From Narthecium ossifragum (taxonomy: Eukaryota > Streptophyta > Magnoliopsida > Dioscoreales > Nartheciaceae): DNA of 64,000 nucleotides. A program made the translations under genes and the position numbers. Shown here one piece after another: positions 1-11,319 of the stretch (position 1 is its first letter; each line of letters opens with the position of its first letter). The notes beneath the pieces were generated by a model, which did not search any database, had not been told where the DNA came from, and saw only the letters and a program-made list of their open reading frames with translations. The DNA is taken from positions 8,258,010 to 8,322,009 of the forward strand of contig OY986972.1 of the NCBI GenBank assembly GCA_963920575.1, written 5' to 3'.

Positions 1-645
1 GCAGGCTTTTCTTCTTCGATGCATGAATCCAAATCCCAAGAGAACTATGTTGTATCTATTACTTTGAGAATTTTTAAGAAATTGGTAGGAGATGCCTTAA
101 AGAGTACCTTGTCAACAGTGGTGTTCTACCTGCACACTATGTTGGTTGTGCTGATGTCTCCCCTCATCGAGAACTTCAATACCGAAATAACAACTGCCAA
201 GCGCAATCACAACCACGGCATATATACCATTGTTAGACAGATCCAAGAAATCTAGGACTTTACTCGAATTCAAGAGATATGGTACCAGTGTTGCCGATGC
301 TGCTGAGATCCTTGCAAATCCTAGAGAACTCCGCCGATGGCATCTGAACAATGGTGTGATACTCGGCGCCTGGGATGCCCAGATGCTCTCTATCGATGGC
401 ATGATACCAACTCTTGCCTCGCATCCCTCTTCACCACATACATCTCAGAAATCCACCCCTTTGCTGAGGAGTTCTATCGAATTGCTGACAGATTAATGGG
501 TGAAAGGGTCGAAGTTGGCGACAATGGAAGAATAGAAGGGCAGGGATGGGGGTTTACAGGGTCTAGCTCGACGGCAGAGAGGATCGTCGGCGATGACAAC
601 AACATCTTTGGCGCTAAGTTTGTCGCCGGCAGTGGTGGACTCCGG
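1..645. other. Unassigned sequence before assembly gap
   Basis: I recognise no gene or repeat family here. Short open frames exist on both strands (about 78 to 96 codons) but none shows a motif I can name, and the plus- and minus-strand frames overlap, so at most one could be real. The base composition is more even than in the LTR fragments that follow. It could be a captured host gene fragment or the end of an unclassified element whose rest lies in or beyond the gap. Confidence 0.3.
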
Positions 646-845
646 NNNNNNNNNNNNNNNNNNNNNNNNNNNNNNNNNNNNNNNNNNNNNNNNNNNNNNN
701 NNNNNNNNNNNNNNNNNNNNNNNNNNNNNNNNNNNNNNNNNNNNNNNNNNNNNNNNNNNNNNNNNNNNNNNNNNNNNNNNNNNNNNNNNNNNNNNNNNNN
801 NNNNNNNNNNNNNNNNNNNNNNNNNNNNNNNNNNNNNNNNNNNNN
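646..845. other. Assembly gap (200 N)
   Basis: Exactly 200 consecutive N. The round length suggests a scaffolding placeholder of unknown true size. Frames spanning it are artefacts. Confidence 0.99.
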
Positions 846-985
846 GGGGAAAGAGAGGGAGAGGGGACGGGGACGGGGGATGGGGATGGTTAAAGGATGA
901 GGGGACGGGGGATAGGGATGGGTCGGGTGTCCCGTCCCTCTCTCTCTCTCAGTGGGCGGGTGGGCCGAAGAAAACTGGGCGGGAG
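846..985. repeat. GGGGACGGG-type low-complexity sequence
   Basis: Purine-rich runs of GGGGAC, GGGGAT and GAGAGG are followed by a short CT run. This is simple-sequence DNA next to the gap, and it may be why the assembly broke. About 165 bases after it (986-1149) show nothing I recognise. Confidence 0.7.
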
Positions 986-1149
986 ATTTAGGCGGGAGCT
1001 CAAATTTGGCTGTGAATCTCAAAGCGGATGATCAGATCTGATTCGTTGGATGTATTTGTAGGCAAATCCTGACCACTCTTTATGTTTTATAGGGGGATAT
1101 TTCAAAAACCGTTGTGCTTTATATAATAGATTGGACATGCCTGATGAAA

Positions 1150-2198
1150 TGTCATGTAGAGACACCTAGGCCTAGTTGTTTGAATAGGCTCATGCATGTT
1201 GTATGCATTAGAAGCATTAAGGCTAGGTGGTAGGCGATGGATTCGATCGCCGATCCGGGGTTCTTGGGTAGCCCGGATCTAGCCCTAGGACCGGGGATTG
1301 GTTAGTTGAGGATTAGGACATGATTGTCATCGAATGATTATAATTGCTAACATTTGAGGTTATTGTTATAGTCGATTATGCATTGTTCTTGTATTTGAGG
1401 TGTAGAGGTCGTGTCGGGTCTCCAAGGCCAAGTGCTAAGGATGGTTGTCGATGTTCTTGACATGTGTGCTCCCTCGAGAGATGGTATGACTGGGCAGGGC
1501 GGTACCTGGACAGGAGCCTGCAGTCTTTGATTCCTCTCGTTTGTTCTTAGGTGAGGGTAGGACCTGGACAGGAGCCCTCGGGAATCAACGGGGTTATGGG
1601 ACCCCTTGGCATACCTTAGGCTTAGGCGGAGAACGACACAGTTGCAGTTTCCCTTCCTTTCTGTGCGACGTAGAGTAGAACCCTACTGGGCATTGTTGCT
1701 CACCCTACCTGGGCTACATCGGCGATGCAGGTCGATGCAGTTCCTTCTTTCAGGTGTTCCTTTAGAAGATGGCGCGGTATTCCGAGGTGATCGAGGACTT
1801 GGAGCTTCGAAGAGTTCTTCTACAGATAATTTACTGTCTTAATCAATGATGTACATATTGATGTATAAATTGAGGTATAACTTGATGTATTCGAGGACAT
1901 AAATGTATAATCCTTAATTCAGTTGTATTGGAGAAATGTTGTATTATTCTTTGATGTAGACATTTGAGAAATGTAATAATGAGTTACTTATTGTTGTTTC
2001 TTTGTACAACTTGAAATGGTCATATTATGAAATGTACAGGTTTCTTGTGTTATAATTATAGAGGAGATTATGTCAAAATTTTCATGAACTGGAGACCGAA
2101 TTATTCATTTATATGCTTGTTGCGCCAATTGATGATGTAAATAGGTTAAGGTGGCTCACGCCTCGATCTGGATGGGTTTTCTGGGTCGGGGTGTGACA
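1150..2198 (+). mobile_element. LTR-E-type (Tekay/Del) LTR fragment, 3' part
   Basis: This matches by eye the second half of the LTRs of E6 (33850-34140 with 38130-38761, and 45000-45556). Shared strings include GGCTAGGTGGTAG, the GCCCGGATCTAGCCCTAGG block, GGGGTTATGGGACCCC, CGGCGATGCAGGTCGATGC and the closing GGGTCGGGGTGTGACA, which is the LTR end. No primer binding site follows, so this is a truncated or solo remnant. The 5' half, including the palindrome array region, is missing. Confidence 0.75.
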
Positions 2199-2209
2199 AA
2201 ACATGTGGA

Positions 2210-2394
2210 TGAAATGAATGAATGTAGGTGGGCGAATATGTCCCTAATAGTGGTGGTTAAATGTTGTAAATTATGTATTATTAGTGATTGACAGGTTGTA
2301 AATGTGAACTCACGCGCCCGTGCCCAAGGGTCATGCCGAAATTTTCAGCAATTTTTGGGATTAATTTTGGATTTAATTGGGGCGGGGTGTGACA
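2210..2394 (+). mobile_element. LTR-G end fragment
   Basis: This is the reverse complement of the beginning of the LTR at 17815-17990. Both hold the CCAATTTAATATAAAA-type stretch, the CACGGGCACGTGAGAT-type stretch and end in GGGGCGGGGTGTGACA. Only the last part of the LTR remains. It sits directly against another LTR end (LTR-F), so it is a remnant in a stack of insertions. Confidence 0.75.
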
Positions 2395-2510
2395 GAACTG
2401 CTAGGGAGATCAATAGGTTAGAGAGAACCCTCGCCAATTTTTCGCGTTTCGTTAGGTTCCGGTTCACGTCGCCCCGCCCGTTTGGGCTTTCGCGGGTCGG
2501 GGCGCGAAAA
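2395..2510 (+). mobile_element. LTR-F end fragment
   Basis: CTGCTAGGGAGA, CCTCGCCAATTTTTCGC and TTAGGTTCCGGTTC match the end of the longer LTR-F copy at 12355-12468. About 115 bases remain. Confidence 0.6.
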
Positions 2511-3465
2511 GAAGAGGGTTTTAACCCAAGGAGGGAGGAGGCCAAGAAACCCATCTCGAAGGGAGGCATGAAGGAAGGATCATCTCCAACCTCCATGAAT
2601 CCATCCAAGATGAGTAGCTAGCTTCCTTTCCCTTGGTATTTCCATGTAGTTGTAGGAATGTTTTGTAGTTTTCTTAAAGATTTTTTATGTGTAATCTATG
2701 GGGATGATCTATTGTACGGTTTTGAGCATGATTTCTCTATCTTTGTAATTGGATCTTATTGTTGAATGGATGAATGCTATTATTGGCATGAGTTAGAACT
2801 TGTGCTTGATGGGTCTTTGTTGTTATGTCCCAATGAGTTGGATGTGCTAGAAACACATTCAATTACATTGGGACAATATATAGCCCTAGATTAGAGTTGA
2901 GGGATGCTAGAACCATCCCTATCCTTCTAATTAGAGGGTCTATTCTATCTCTCTCTTGCATTGGATTCGAGGTGCTAGAACCATCTCGATTCCATACAAT
3001 ATCTTTTCCTTGCGACGAATCGATCTTAATCGAAGGTTCGTTAGCGATGATCGAAGTTAATCACTCGTTCGTCGACTTTGTGAATGCAATTTTGCAGGCG
3101 GAAGGTTCTAAGCCAACTTCCGTTGAGCGATAAGTGAGGCTAACCACCCGCTCATCGATTTCGAGATTTCGATCGTCCCAATTAGATTATACGCATTAAC
3201 TCCTTATGAGGCTACACCATAACCTACAATGAAATGGAAATCCCAAGGCTTCTCCCTATTAGTTTTACTTTCATTTACCTAGGTAATTACCTTAATCCTC
3301 ATTAATCTAATACCAAATTCTTTTAGCTATTGTTGGGAGCCATTTATTGAGTACGTTAATCAATCCTCATTTCCCTGTGGATCGACCCGGACTCCCGCTA
3401 ACTACGTAGTTGTTAGTTATGATTCAGTGAATTTGGAATTTTGATGCCCTAGTCACTTTTACGAC
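2511..3465 (+). mobile_element. LTR-C (Athila-type) LTR, R/U5 part
   Basis: This is the reverse complement of 30930-31870, the 5' LTR of E3. Shared landmarks are the AAGATGAGTAGCTAGC block, the repeated GATGCTAGAACCATC-like text, CCCTGTGGATCGACCCGG and the end CTAGTCACTTTTACGA. The U3 region with its palindromes and TATA box is absent. It abuts the chromovirus fragment E1 with no primer binding site, so it is a truncated copy in the orientation opposite to E3. Confidence 0.75.
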
Positions 3466-5241
3466 GAGTGGTTAAGGCGCGTCAGTCCCCATCGCCGAGT
3501 GCCTTAAGGGGCGAAATTTTCAGTGGACGGAAGATGCAGAGAGGAGTTTCCAAAAGGTGAAGCAAAAGATCTCCTAAGCACATGTACTGGCACTTCCTGA
3601 TTTCGAGAAGGTCTTCGAGGTCAACTGTGAAGCTTCGGGAGTGGGCATTGGTGGTGGGCTAAGCCAAGGTGGGCGGCCAGTAGCATACTTTAGAGATAAA
3701 TTATCAGGTGCCACAAAACATTACTCCACCTACGATCTCGAATTTTATGCTATTGTGCAATCTTTAAAGCATTGGAGACATGATTTAGTACAACGGGAGT
3801 GTGTGTTGCACACTGATCATGAAGCCCTCTAATATCTCCACGGCCAGCACAAACTAAACCTGCAGTGTGCGAAGTGGGTAGCCTACCTACAGGAATTTAC
3901 TTTCTCCCTTCGACACTTGGCTGGCACACAAAACAGAGTCGCGGATGCACTGAGTCGGCGCGCCAATCTTCTGAATACTCTGAAAGTACAGGTGGTGGGT
4001 TTTGATGTTTTCAAAGAGTTGTACCCGGCTGACCCTTCTTTTGGTCGGATCTATGTCAAGGCCAGAGACGGACAACGCGCTGATTATACCTTGCAGGAAG
4101 GATTTCTATTTCGGAGCCTGCGCCTTTGTGTTCCTGATTGTTCTTTATGTGCTCAGATTATACAAGAGTTACACCACGAAGGACATTTTGGGCGAGACAA
4201 GACCATGGCCCTCCTAGCCCGAGACTATTACTGGCCCAAATTGCCTCGGGATGTCGCTCGATACGTGGATCAATGCCATACCTACCAGCTGTCTCGTGGA
4301 ACAGCCACTAATATCGGACTTTACACTCTCCTCCCTGTACCACACCATGGATCGACGTAAGCATGGATTTTGAACTTGGGCTGCCATGAACTGCTCGTAG
4401 TATGGATTCAGTCTTCGTGGTTGTTGATCGTTTTTCCAAGATGGACTCACTTCATAGCTTGTCGAAAGACGATAGATGCAACGTGAATTGCTCACATGTA
4501 CATCCAAGAGGTGGTACGTTTGCATCGAGTTCCTAAGTCTGTCACCTCTGATAGAGACAGTAAATTTCTGAGCAATTTCTGAAAGTGCTTATGGAAAAAA
4601 TTGGGAACCAAATTGAATTTCAGCAGTGCATATCATCCCCAAACTGACGGGCAAACCGAAGTGGTCAACCGAAGTCTTGGCAACCTCCTGAGGAGTTTAG
4701 TGGGCAGCCGACGAAAGATGTGGGATATAGCCTTGTGCCAAGCCGAGTTTGCCTTTAATTGATCAAAAAATCGCTCTAATGGTTTGAGCCCTTTTGAGAT
4801 CGTTTATGGATCAAATCTGTTGGGGGTGTTGGATCTAGTCCCAATTCCAAAGATTGGTCATCCTAATCTTCGAGCTGAAGATATGATTGATCACCTCCAT
4901 ATTATTCAGAATCAGGTCAAAGCCCAATTGGAAGTCCCCAATGCCCGTTATAAATGTGTTACGGATCGGCATCGTCGTCGAGTCATCTTCGATGTAGGTG
5001 ATGAGGTCTGGGTTGTGTTGACCAAAGATCGGTTGCCAGCGGATGAATATTCCAAACTGGGAGATAGGAAGGTCGGGCCTTGTGAAGTTCTCCAGAAAAT
5101 TAATGATAATGCCTACTGAGTTCGACTTCCAGCTCACTTGAAGATTTCAGATACTTTCAATCTGAAACACTTGGTTCTCTACAAGGAAATTCGTGTCGAC
5201 TCAGACTCGAGGACGCGTCCTTTTCAACCAGGGGAGGATGA
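3466..5241 (+). pseudogene. E1: chromovirus-type pol remnant (RNase H, integrase)
   Basis: This is the 3' half of a Ty3/gypsy polyprotein. In order I see an RNase H core ([20 protein letters not shown], then TDHEAL and VADALSRR), the integrase zinc finger (ELHHEGHFGRDKTM, then YVDQCHTYQLSRG with the HHCC spacing), a damaged catalytic core ([28 protein letters not shown] carries the Glu) and a C-terminal domain (VWVVLTKDRLP, INDNAY, FNLKHLVLY). Stops interrupt it at several places (after HTDHEAL, after HHGST, after INDNAY) and frames shift, so it cannot encode an enzyme. Protease and reverse transcriptase are missing. The last codons run into the purine-rich GGGGAGGATG, a likely polypurine tract before LTR-D. 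The lineage looks like the Reina/CRM/Galadriel group of chromoviruses; I cannot decide which. Confidence 0.85.
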
Positions 5242-5755
5242 TGTAGGTCGAGTCACTGAACGTGATGAACCAATTGAGGACACTGAACCCTGTTCCCGTC
5301 AGTCCAAATTAGGTCTCCGGATGGTCGTGACCGTCGGATGGCATAACTTTTGATCATGGTGTCCGATCGGGGCGTATGAGGTGTCCATTCGACCAGCTCG
5401 GCGAGCTCTAAGGCGTTTTGGGGTTGAATTTCTTTTTCTGATGCCCGAAAATTCTGCTTTATTAAAACTTTCCATATTTGACAGTTTTCTCATAAATTAG
5501 GTTTTTTTCTGCTTTTGGCAATTTGATTAATAGTTTGTTTTGGATTTTGTTCCTATCTTTAGGAAGTTTCAGTTGATTTGTAAGTAGGTCTCTCTTTCTC
5601 TATAAAAGAGATTAGGGTTTGTAATTGGAGTTAGTTTTCTAATTAATGAGATTTTGAGTAGTTTTCTCCTCTTGAAAATTCTGGTTTTCTCTCCCACAGA
5701 GAGGACGGTCGTCTCTCCCGACGAGAGACTCTTCTTTCAAGCTCACCCGGCGCCA
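5242..5755 (+). mobile_element. E1 3' LTR (LTR-D)
   Basis: It begins TGTAGGTCG after the purine tract and ends CCCGGCGCCA. It shares the CTATAAAAG TATA region, the AGGGTTTGTAATTG leader and CTCTCCCGACGAGAG with the LTRs of E8 (48799-49398) and E7 (reverse, 47912-48261). CTATAAAAGAG at about 5600 is the likely TATA box. Its mate is missing. Confidence 0.75.
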
Positions 5756-5975
5756 CGAAAGCAGGTGGTGGTTTGTGAGGACCCATCCCTCTACTCCTGT
5801 GGCTCGTTGTGGACCACAAAGGCAATTTGGTAAATTGTGCCTTATCGGCTAGTTTCACACCCGCGTGTGCACACACTGACCATGTTTGTGGTAATGTTTG
5901 GCTATAATGGTTAGTTGGACCCGGGATCGAAAGATCCGGGCTTGGGCTTAAATTTTAGCCCAAGTCTAGCTTTCT

Positions 5976-6085
5976 GCACCTAAGGGATCGATCTTCCTAG
6001 ATAGAAGATCGATCTCTTAGTGCCAAAATGTCAAACCCAATTTGGCAAGGAAGATCGATCTCTTCTCAAAAGAGATCGATTTCCC
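5976..6085. promoter_or_regulatory. Two GATCGATC hairpins upstream of a TATA box
   Basis: Hairpin 1 pairs 5976-5996 with 6004-6023: about 20 of 21 positions pair, the loop is 7 bases and the centre of each arm is GATCGATC. Hairpin 2 pairs about 6052-6064 with 6070-6082 around the same core and a short loop. The TATA box follows some 20 bases later. Role as an enhancer or protein-binding site is inferred from position only. Confidence 0.6.
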
Positions 6086-6104
6086 TTGAGTCGGTTCGTT
6101 CGTC

Positions 6105-6111
6105 TATAAAA
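6105..6111 (+). promoter_or_regulatory. TATA box of LTR-E fragment
   Basis: TATAAAA in GTCTATAAAACGAACG, just after the hairpins and before a T-rich leader. Position and sequence fit an LTR promoter. Confidence 0.6.
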
Positions 6112-6217
6112 CGAACGAAACCTTTTCTTTTGATTTTTTTGAAAAATTTGAGATTTCAGCCGTGTTCTTGCTGGATTTGGCTTCGTTTGAGGAAGATCTA
6201 AAGCCTAGTAGAATTTT

Positions 6218-6660
6218 GATGCAGTGATAGACGGATCGATCGGGTGAGGGAATGGCAAAAACACGATGTTCTGTCTGTGTAAAATATCCACCCCAGATCG
6301 CTCGGTCTCGCGAGGACAGATCGATCCAACCCCGACACTCAGGCAATTCTGCGGGACGCAGAGGAGGATCGATCGGTCTTAGCTCGGCCCGATCGATTGG
6401 GCTCCGTGAAACGCGAAATCATGCATAAGAATACTGGGAATGAAGCCTCTAAACACCGCCTAAAAATACGGACCTCTCCAGGCCAGAAGAAATCAAGCAT
6501 GGACACCTCAAACTAATAATTAAGATGACCATCCACTTGCAGCGATGACAACAATATCAGACAATCAAACTCAACTCTGCAAATACGTAGAAATTACGCA
6601 AGCATGCAAAAACAACTTAAAAGAAGGAAAGAAACTAAATTAAAGAAAAACACAAAAAGG
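6218..6660 (-). mobile_element. E2 3' end: post-pol region and LTR remnant with palindromes
   Basis: Read on the minus strand, the E2 coding region is followed by the Athila-typical TGAGAGGCAACCCAT, a non-coding stretch, and then sequence that parallels the U3 of LTR-B (26560-26700). The parallel includes a GACAGAACAT string followed a little later by CCGATCGATCC. GATCGATC-type sites lie between 6229 and 6411. The LTR is truncated at about 6218 against the LTR-E fragment, so its end is lost. The exact LTR start on this side is not clear to me. Confidence 0.55.
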
Positions 6661-6722
6661 ATGGGTTGCCTCTCATCAAGCGCTTGGTTTAACGTCTCTA
6701 GCTCGACCCAATGACAATGCAA

Positions 6723-9700
6723 TTACTCAGGAATCGGTTCATGCAACCGTTGTGTGGCTTCTAAGGTCAGAGGATTCTCTATGTATCGTTTTAATCTTTG
6801 GCCATTCACTTTGAAGGTGGAATCAGAGTTAGGATAGCGGAGTTCAAAAGCCCCATGAGGGAAAACTTGAGTAATTTCGAATGGGCATGTCCATCTAGAT
6901 TTCAATTTTCCTGAGAAGAGTGGTAATCTAGCGTTAAGTCCCCACACCCTATCTCCCACATTAAAAGATCTCTGATCACTTAACCTCTCATGGTACTCTT
7001 TAGTCCTAGCCTTATAACTAATAGCATTATCATAGGCTTCACTACGTATTTCCTCCAACTCATTGAAAGGCAACGTTTTCAACTCTAAAGATAAAGGTGG
7101 AACTAAAGAAGGTAGAGCTGGAAATGAGGATGTAATGGGTACAGGCTCAATGGGAGGTTCTGTCCATGATATGCCGCACACATCAGTAAGTAAATCAAGA
7201 TTGTCAAAATCGTTTAACACATCTTCATTCTCCGACTTGAAAACTGAGGAGAAATCATGTAAATCATTATTGTCATCATTCTCAACCGGAAAAACAACAT
7301 CCGTACTCATAACATCTTCATGCACATCGGAAAAATATTGTTCAAAAACATCATCCTCAACCACAATAGACATATCGCAACTATCCTCCAAACTCCCACA
7401 TGGATTATCATCATTCAGCAACAATGCAGGCAGTACCTCATCCACACAACTATTCACTGCATCCTCATCAACCAATGCATTAATCATAAAACAGTCATCT
7501 TCATACGTATGATTTTTTGAGGAATGAAATATATTCAAACGTAATTCCATATTGCCAAATGTGACCGTCATGAAACCATCCCTACAGTTAATACAAGCAT
7601 TGGCTGTAGCCAAGAAGGGTCGGCCAAGGATTATAGGAACAGATTTTCTAGTTTGTACTCCGGGTTCCATGTCTAGCACCACAAAGTCAACCGGAAATAC
7701 GCACCGATTAACCTTAACCAAAACATCTTCAAGGATTCCTCTTGGGGTCTTAATTGATCGATCAGCTAATTGTAAGGTCATGGCCGTAGGTTTCAATTCT
7801 CCTATACCAAACTTAGAATATAAGGAGTAAGGTATGAGATTGACACTTGCACCCAAATCCAGTAGTGCTCCGTCAATCGTGTGACTTCCTATAATGCATG
7901 AGATTGTGGGGGTGCCAGGATCCTTGAGCTTAGGAGGGAGATCACATCGAAGGATTGAGCTAACTTGCTCTGTCAGGAAAATCTTCTTAGACACATGTGA
8001 TCTAGATTGTCTTTTCTGCGTGCAAAGGTCCTTGAGGAATTTGGCATAAGATGGAATTTGTTTGATGGCATCAAGCAAAGGATTGTACGTCGTGGGATTT
8101 GGTTCTTTCTCATTAGATGATGTCATGTGTGGTGACACATGTGGATCTTCAATGGAGTCATGAGGATTTGAACGTGGGTTGTCAGAAGATGAATTAGATT
8201 CTTTTGAGGCATGTGAACCTTGATCTAATGATGTCTGAGATTGAGAGGCTTGCAGATCTTGTTCACATGTAGCTTCCTCTGGTTTCTCAATATTAACAAA
8301 AGTTTTACCACTTCGAAGGGTTGTCACGGCTTGTACATGTTCATGAGATGAGTCAACATGATGTTGACCCTTTGGATTAGGAACGGGTTGACTAGGCAAC
8401 TGACCATCCTCTCTCCTAGACAATGCATTCGCCAACTGACCCATTTGAACTTCCATCTTAGCTAACGATTGAGAATGAGAATGAAGTAATTGGTTATTAG
8501 CTTCAAAAGATTCCAAGACCTTCAAAAGTCGATCATCAATACCTGGACCTTGACTCGATTATTGTGGAGGAATAGAAGATTGATTCTGAGGTCCTTGACT
8601 CTGAGGAGGCACATACGGTTGATGCCCCCAAAGTTGAGATGATTGATTTTGGAAAGGCCGATATGAAGGTCGACATGACGAAGTTTGGCCTTGAAAAGTT
8701 GTAGGATATGCTGATTGGAATTTTGGAGGATAATTCGTAGTTTGGACACCTACGGATGGTCGAGCATTAAAAGAATTGGGTTGTTGGCCTGGTGTTCTCC
8801 ACGAAAAATTCGGATGATCTCTTAAACCAGGGTTGTAAGAATTGGAATAAGGATCATAAGTTGGCTTAGATTGACCATACACGGCATGAATGTGTTCCTG
8901 TACTAACTCAGGATAATGTCCTGCCAACTGGCAATCAGTGACATCGTGACTAGGATTCGAACATAAAAAGAAGATTTCTCCTGACGATGGAAGCGTTGGA
9001 AGAATAGGTGAATCAACCTAATTTGTGGTTTGAGTAAGAACTTGATCTAGTTTCCTACTCAAGGCATCAACCTGTTGAGCAAGTCGGGTTGACTCGTTTA
9101 ATTCAAGAACTCCTCGAGGATTGGATTGGTTGGACGGCCCACGATTATTCCTAGAGGAGGTGGCGTGGTGTTGAGAGTTCTCAGCAAGTCTCTCAAAAAG
9201 CCTCCAGGAATCGTCAAGAGGGTTTGTAATGAAAACTCCCCCACAAGCAGCATCTATTGTTAATTGATGTTTTTCCTTAAGACCCTTGTAGAAATGCTCT
9301 ACTACGGCCCATTGAGGAAATTGGTGGTGGGGACATTTCCTAAGGAGTTCCCAATAACGATCCCAAGCCTCATGAAATGCTTCATCGTCGGCTTGTCTAA
9401 AGGAGGAGATTTCATGGCGAAGGTCACTGGTCTTGGTAATCGGGAAAAATTTCTCAAGAAAATGAGCTTGTAATTGAGGCCACGTCGTGATTGATCTAGG
9501 TTCTAGAAAAGTAAGCCAGTGTTTGGCTTTACCTTTGAGGGTAAATGGGAATAATTTAAGTCTCCAAGCATCTTCTGTAAAGTTATTGACCCTCACGGTA
9601 GAACTAATTAGAATAAACTCCTCTATATGATTGTAGGGGTCCTCATGAGATAAGCCATGGAAAGTCGGTAAGGATTGTAAAAACTGTGGTTTAATCTCAT

Positions 9701-9977
9701 AATGGGCCGCTCCAATTACTGGAGGTTGAATACAGGAGTTAGAAGTGAAAGAGGTTGGAACATAAAAATCTTTCATGGCCCTACGACCCTGGTTTTCAGG
9801 TTGGTTAGGATTGTCATTAGGTCCAAGATTGTCCTCAGGGTTATCCATAGCTAAATGAGTAGGAGAAGAGACCGACAATTTATGCGATGCAGAACAAGAA
9901 GCAAAGAATTCCTTCAATGTAAGATCGAAATCTGGGTCTTTATCATCACTCATCAACACATCATAAAGATCATTCAA
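6723..9977 (-). pseudogene. E2: Athila gag-protease frame fused to integrase C-terminus
   Basis: One reading frame of 1,085 codons on the minus strand carries, in order, gag with the retrotransposon-gag core (PQFLQSLPTFHGLSHEDPYN, LFPFTLKGKAKHWL), a damaged zinc knuckle (LCSNPSHDVTDC, first Cys missing), the coiled LLHSHSQSLAKMEVQMGQLA stretch, TLRSGK, and an aspartic protease (LLDLGASVNLIPYSL, with DLGA as is usual in Athila, then IILGRPFLATANACI). The frame then jumps from the start of the reverse transcriptase region (LSLELKTLP) straight to the integrase C-terminus (NELEEIRSEAYDNA, then GDRVW and GKLKSRW). Reverse transcriptase, RNase H and the integrase core are deleted without breaking the frame, near 7065. 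Only two stops interrupt it: TAG at 9018-9020 and TAA at 8559-8561. It cannot move alone. The start ATG at 9977 opens the gag and follows the leader and primer binding site. Confidence 0.85.
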
Positions 9978-10185
9978 GGTTTAGAAATGCAAACAGTGCA
10001 ATCTCGATGACGTGTTGTTGGCGTTCGCTCCTTCACCGCTCGAAAGGATGCCGCTTTGTTCTTCACCTACTGATCACAAAAAGATATGGAAATATTAGCA
10101 CTGAAACTATTTTTGGTGTTTTATATAATAAACAACTGATAAGCAAGAAACTATACTAAGTAAACAACTTAAAACACCGTAAAAA

Positions 10186-10203
10186 TCCCCGGCAATGGCG
10201 CCA
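10186..10203 (-). promoter_or_regulatory. E2 primer binding site (tRNA-Asp type)
   Basis: On the minus strand TGGCGCCATTGCCGGGGA. It complements the 3' end of plant tRNA-Asp as I recall it, with one mismatch (usual form TGGCGCCGTTGCCGGGGA). It lies six bases from the LTR end and just upstream of the gag leader. Confidence 0.8.
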
Positions 10204-10209
10204 AAATTT

Positions 10210-11310
10210 TGATACGATTTGAAAAGTGTCGTGGCTTAACAAGACTGACCAAAATTACAATATATTCCGGTGCTCTACTTTAACTACTAAGAACTAGTAG
10301 ATAGCGGAGAGTCCGAGTCGAGTCCACAGGGATTTAAGAGATTTAAATCAAATACTTAGCAAATCTCCTACTAATAAGTTGAGAAAAGATTTAGAATTGA
10401 AATTAAACTAAACTTATACTAAAGGATTGAAGAATATGAGAGAAAGGACCATAGGATTCTTAATCAGTAACTGAGGATCTACTAGGTTTTCCAAAGATCA
10501 GGGCATGCAAACACGCTAAAAGGCTTCCTAAAAGTTGATAAGTGAATGGCTAGTTCTCCTTATCACTCGACAAGTTCTGTTCAGGATTCCTTGTCGGCAA
10601 GAACAATTATCAAAATATCAGTGACCGAATGATTAGTTACGTTCACTGCTAATGAACCCTCTTACCCAGATGAGTTCATCGCAAGCAATGCCATAGATAT
10701 GTATTTAGGTGTAATATCGAGATGACTTCGCATCTCGATGGCCGAAACTACAAAGGTAAGATGCATGAAGGATTAGGGATGGAACGTAGTTGGACTAGCA
10801 CTACTATAGTGGGACTAGCACTATACAATCCCTAATCACGAATCAGATTCCATCCGAGATACCATGGGACTAGCATGGTCCTCTTATTTGGATGAATCCA
10901 ATCCACGCCCTAACATACACAAGCTCTAGAATCAAGTGCAAGCAAGAACGATCCAAACATCCAGCCAGAAATCAAGACCAATATATAGAGAAAATATAGA
11001 TTAATCCATAAAACCAAATAATCGTGTATACAAACCCTAGATCTAAGAAATCCCTAGTAAAAACCCTAGTTACATCATAAGAATCCCATGGCTAGGGTTT
11101 TAGCTACTCATCTTCAGGGAATAATCCATCGGTAGAAGTTGATGATCTCCTCCCGCCATGGATCTCCTCCAAAGAATCGTCGAAGAAAAGATTTAGAAAA
11201 AATAGGTAAACTCTCTCCAAAAACGTCTGAAAAAAGCCCCCAGAATATGGGCAGTGGTGAACCGGGGGAGTGATGACTCCCGGGATGTATAGAATAAATG
11301 GGGGGGTAGC
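10210..11310 (-). mobile_element. E2 5' LTR (LTR-B-like), U3 missing
   Basis: On the minus strand it ends CGTATCA beside the primer binding site. It contains the Athila-type GACTCGGACTCTCCGC block and a GACGTTTTTGGAG leader also seen in LTR-B at 27070-27085. The boundary with LTR-F near 11310 is set by where LTR-F similarity begins. The upstream promoter half with palindromes is missing from this copy. Confidence 0.65.
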
Positions 11311-11319
11311 CCTACAGCT

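Larger units (their letters stand above)
5774..6217 (+). mobile_element. LTR-E-type LTR, 5' fragment with hairpin array
   Basis: The start TGTGAGGACCC and the next 170 bases parallel the start of the E6 LTRs (32010, 43124): TTTCACACCCGCGT, the CACACACTGACC block and AGATCCGGGCTTGGGC against AGATCCCGGCTCGGGC. Beyond that the sequences diverge completely. Here there are two GATCGATC hairpins and a TATA box; in E6 there is an 18-base tandem array. It is cut off at about 6217 by the E2 LTR. Confidence 0.7.

Noticed and set aside
10186..10203. tRNA-Asp gene fragment
   Set aside because: Only the 3' end complement is present, in the primer-site position; no cloverleaf around it. The same holds for the iMet sites.
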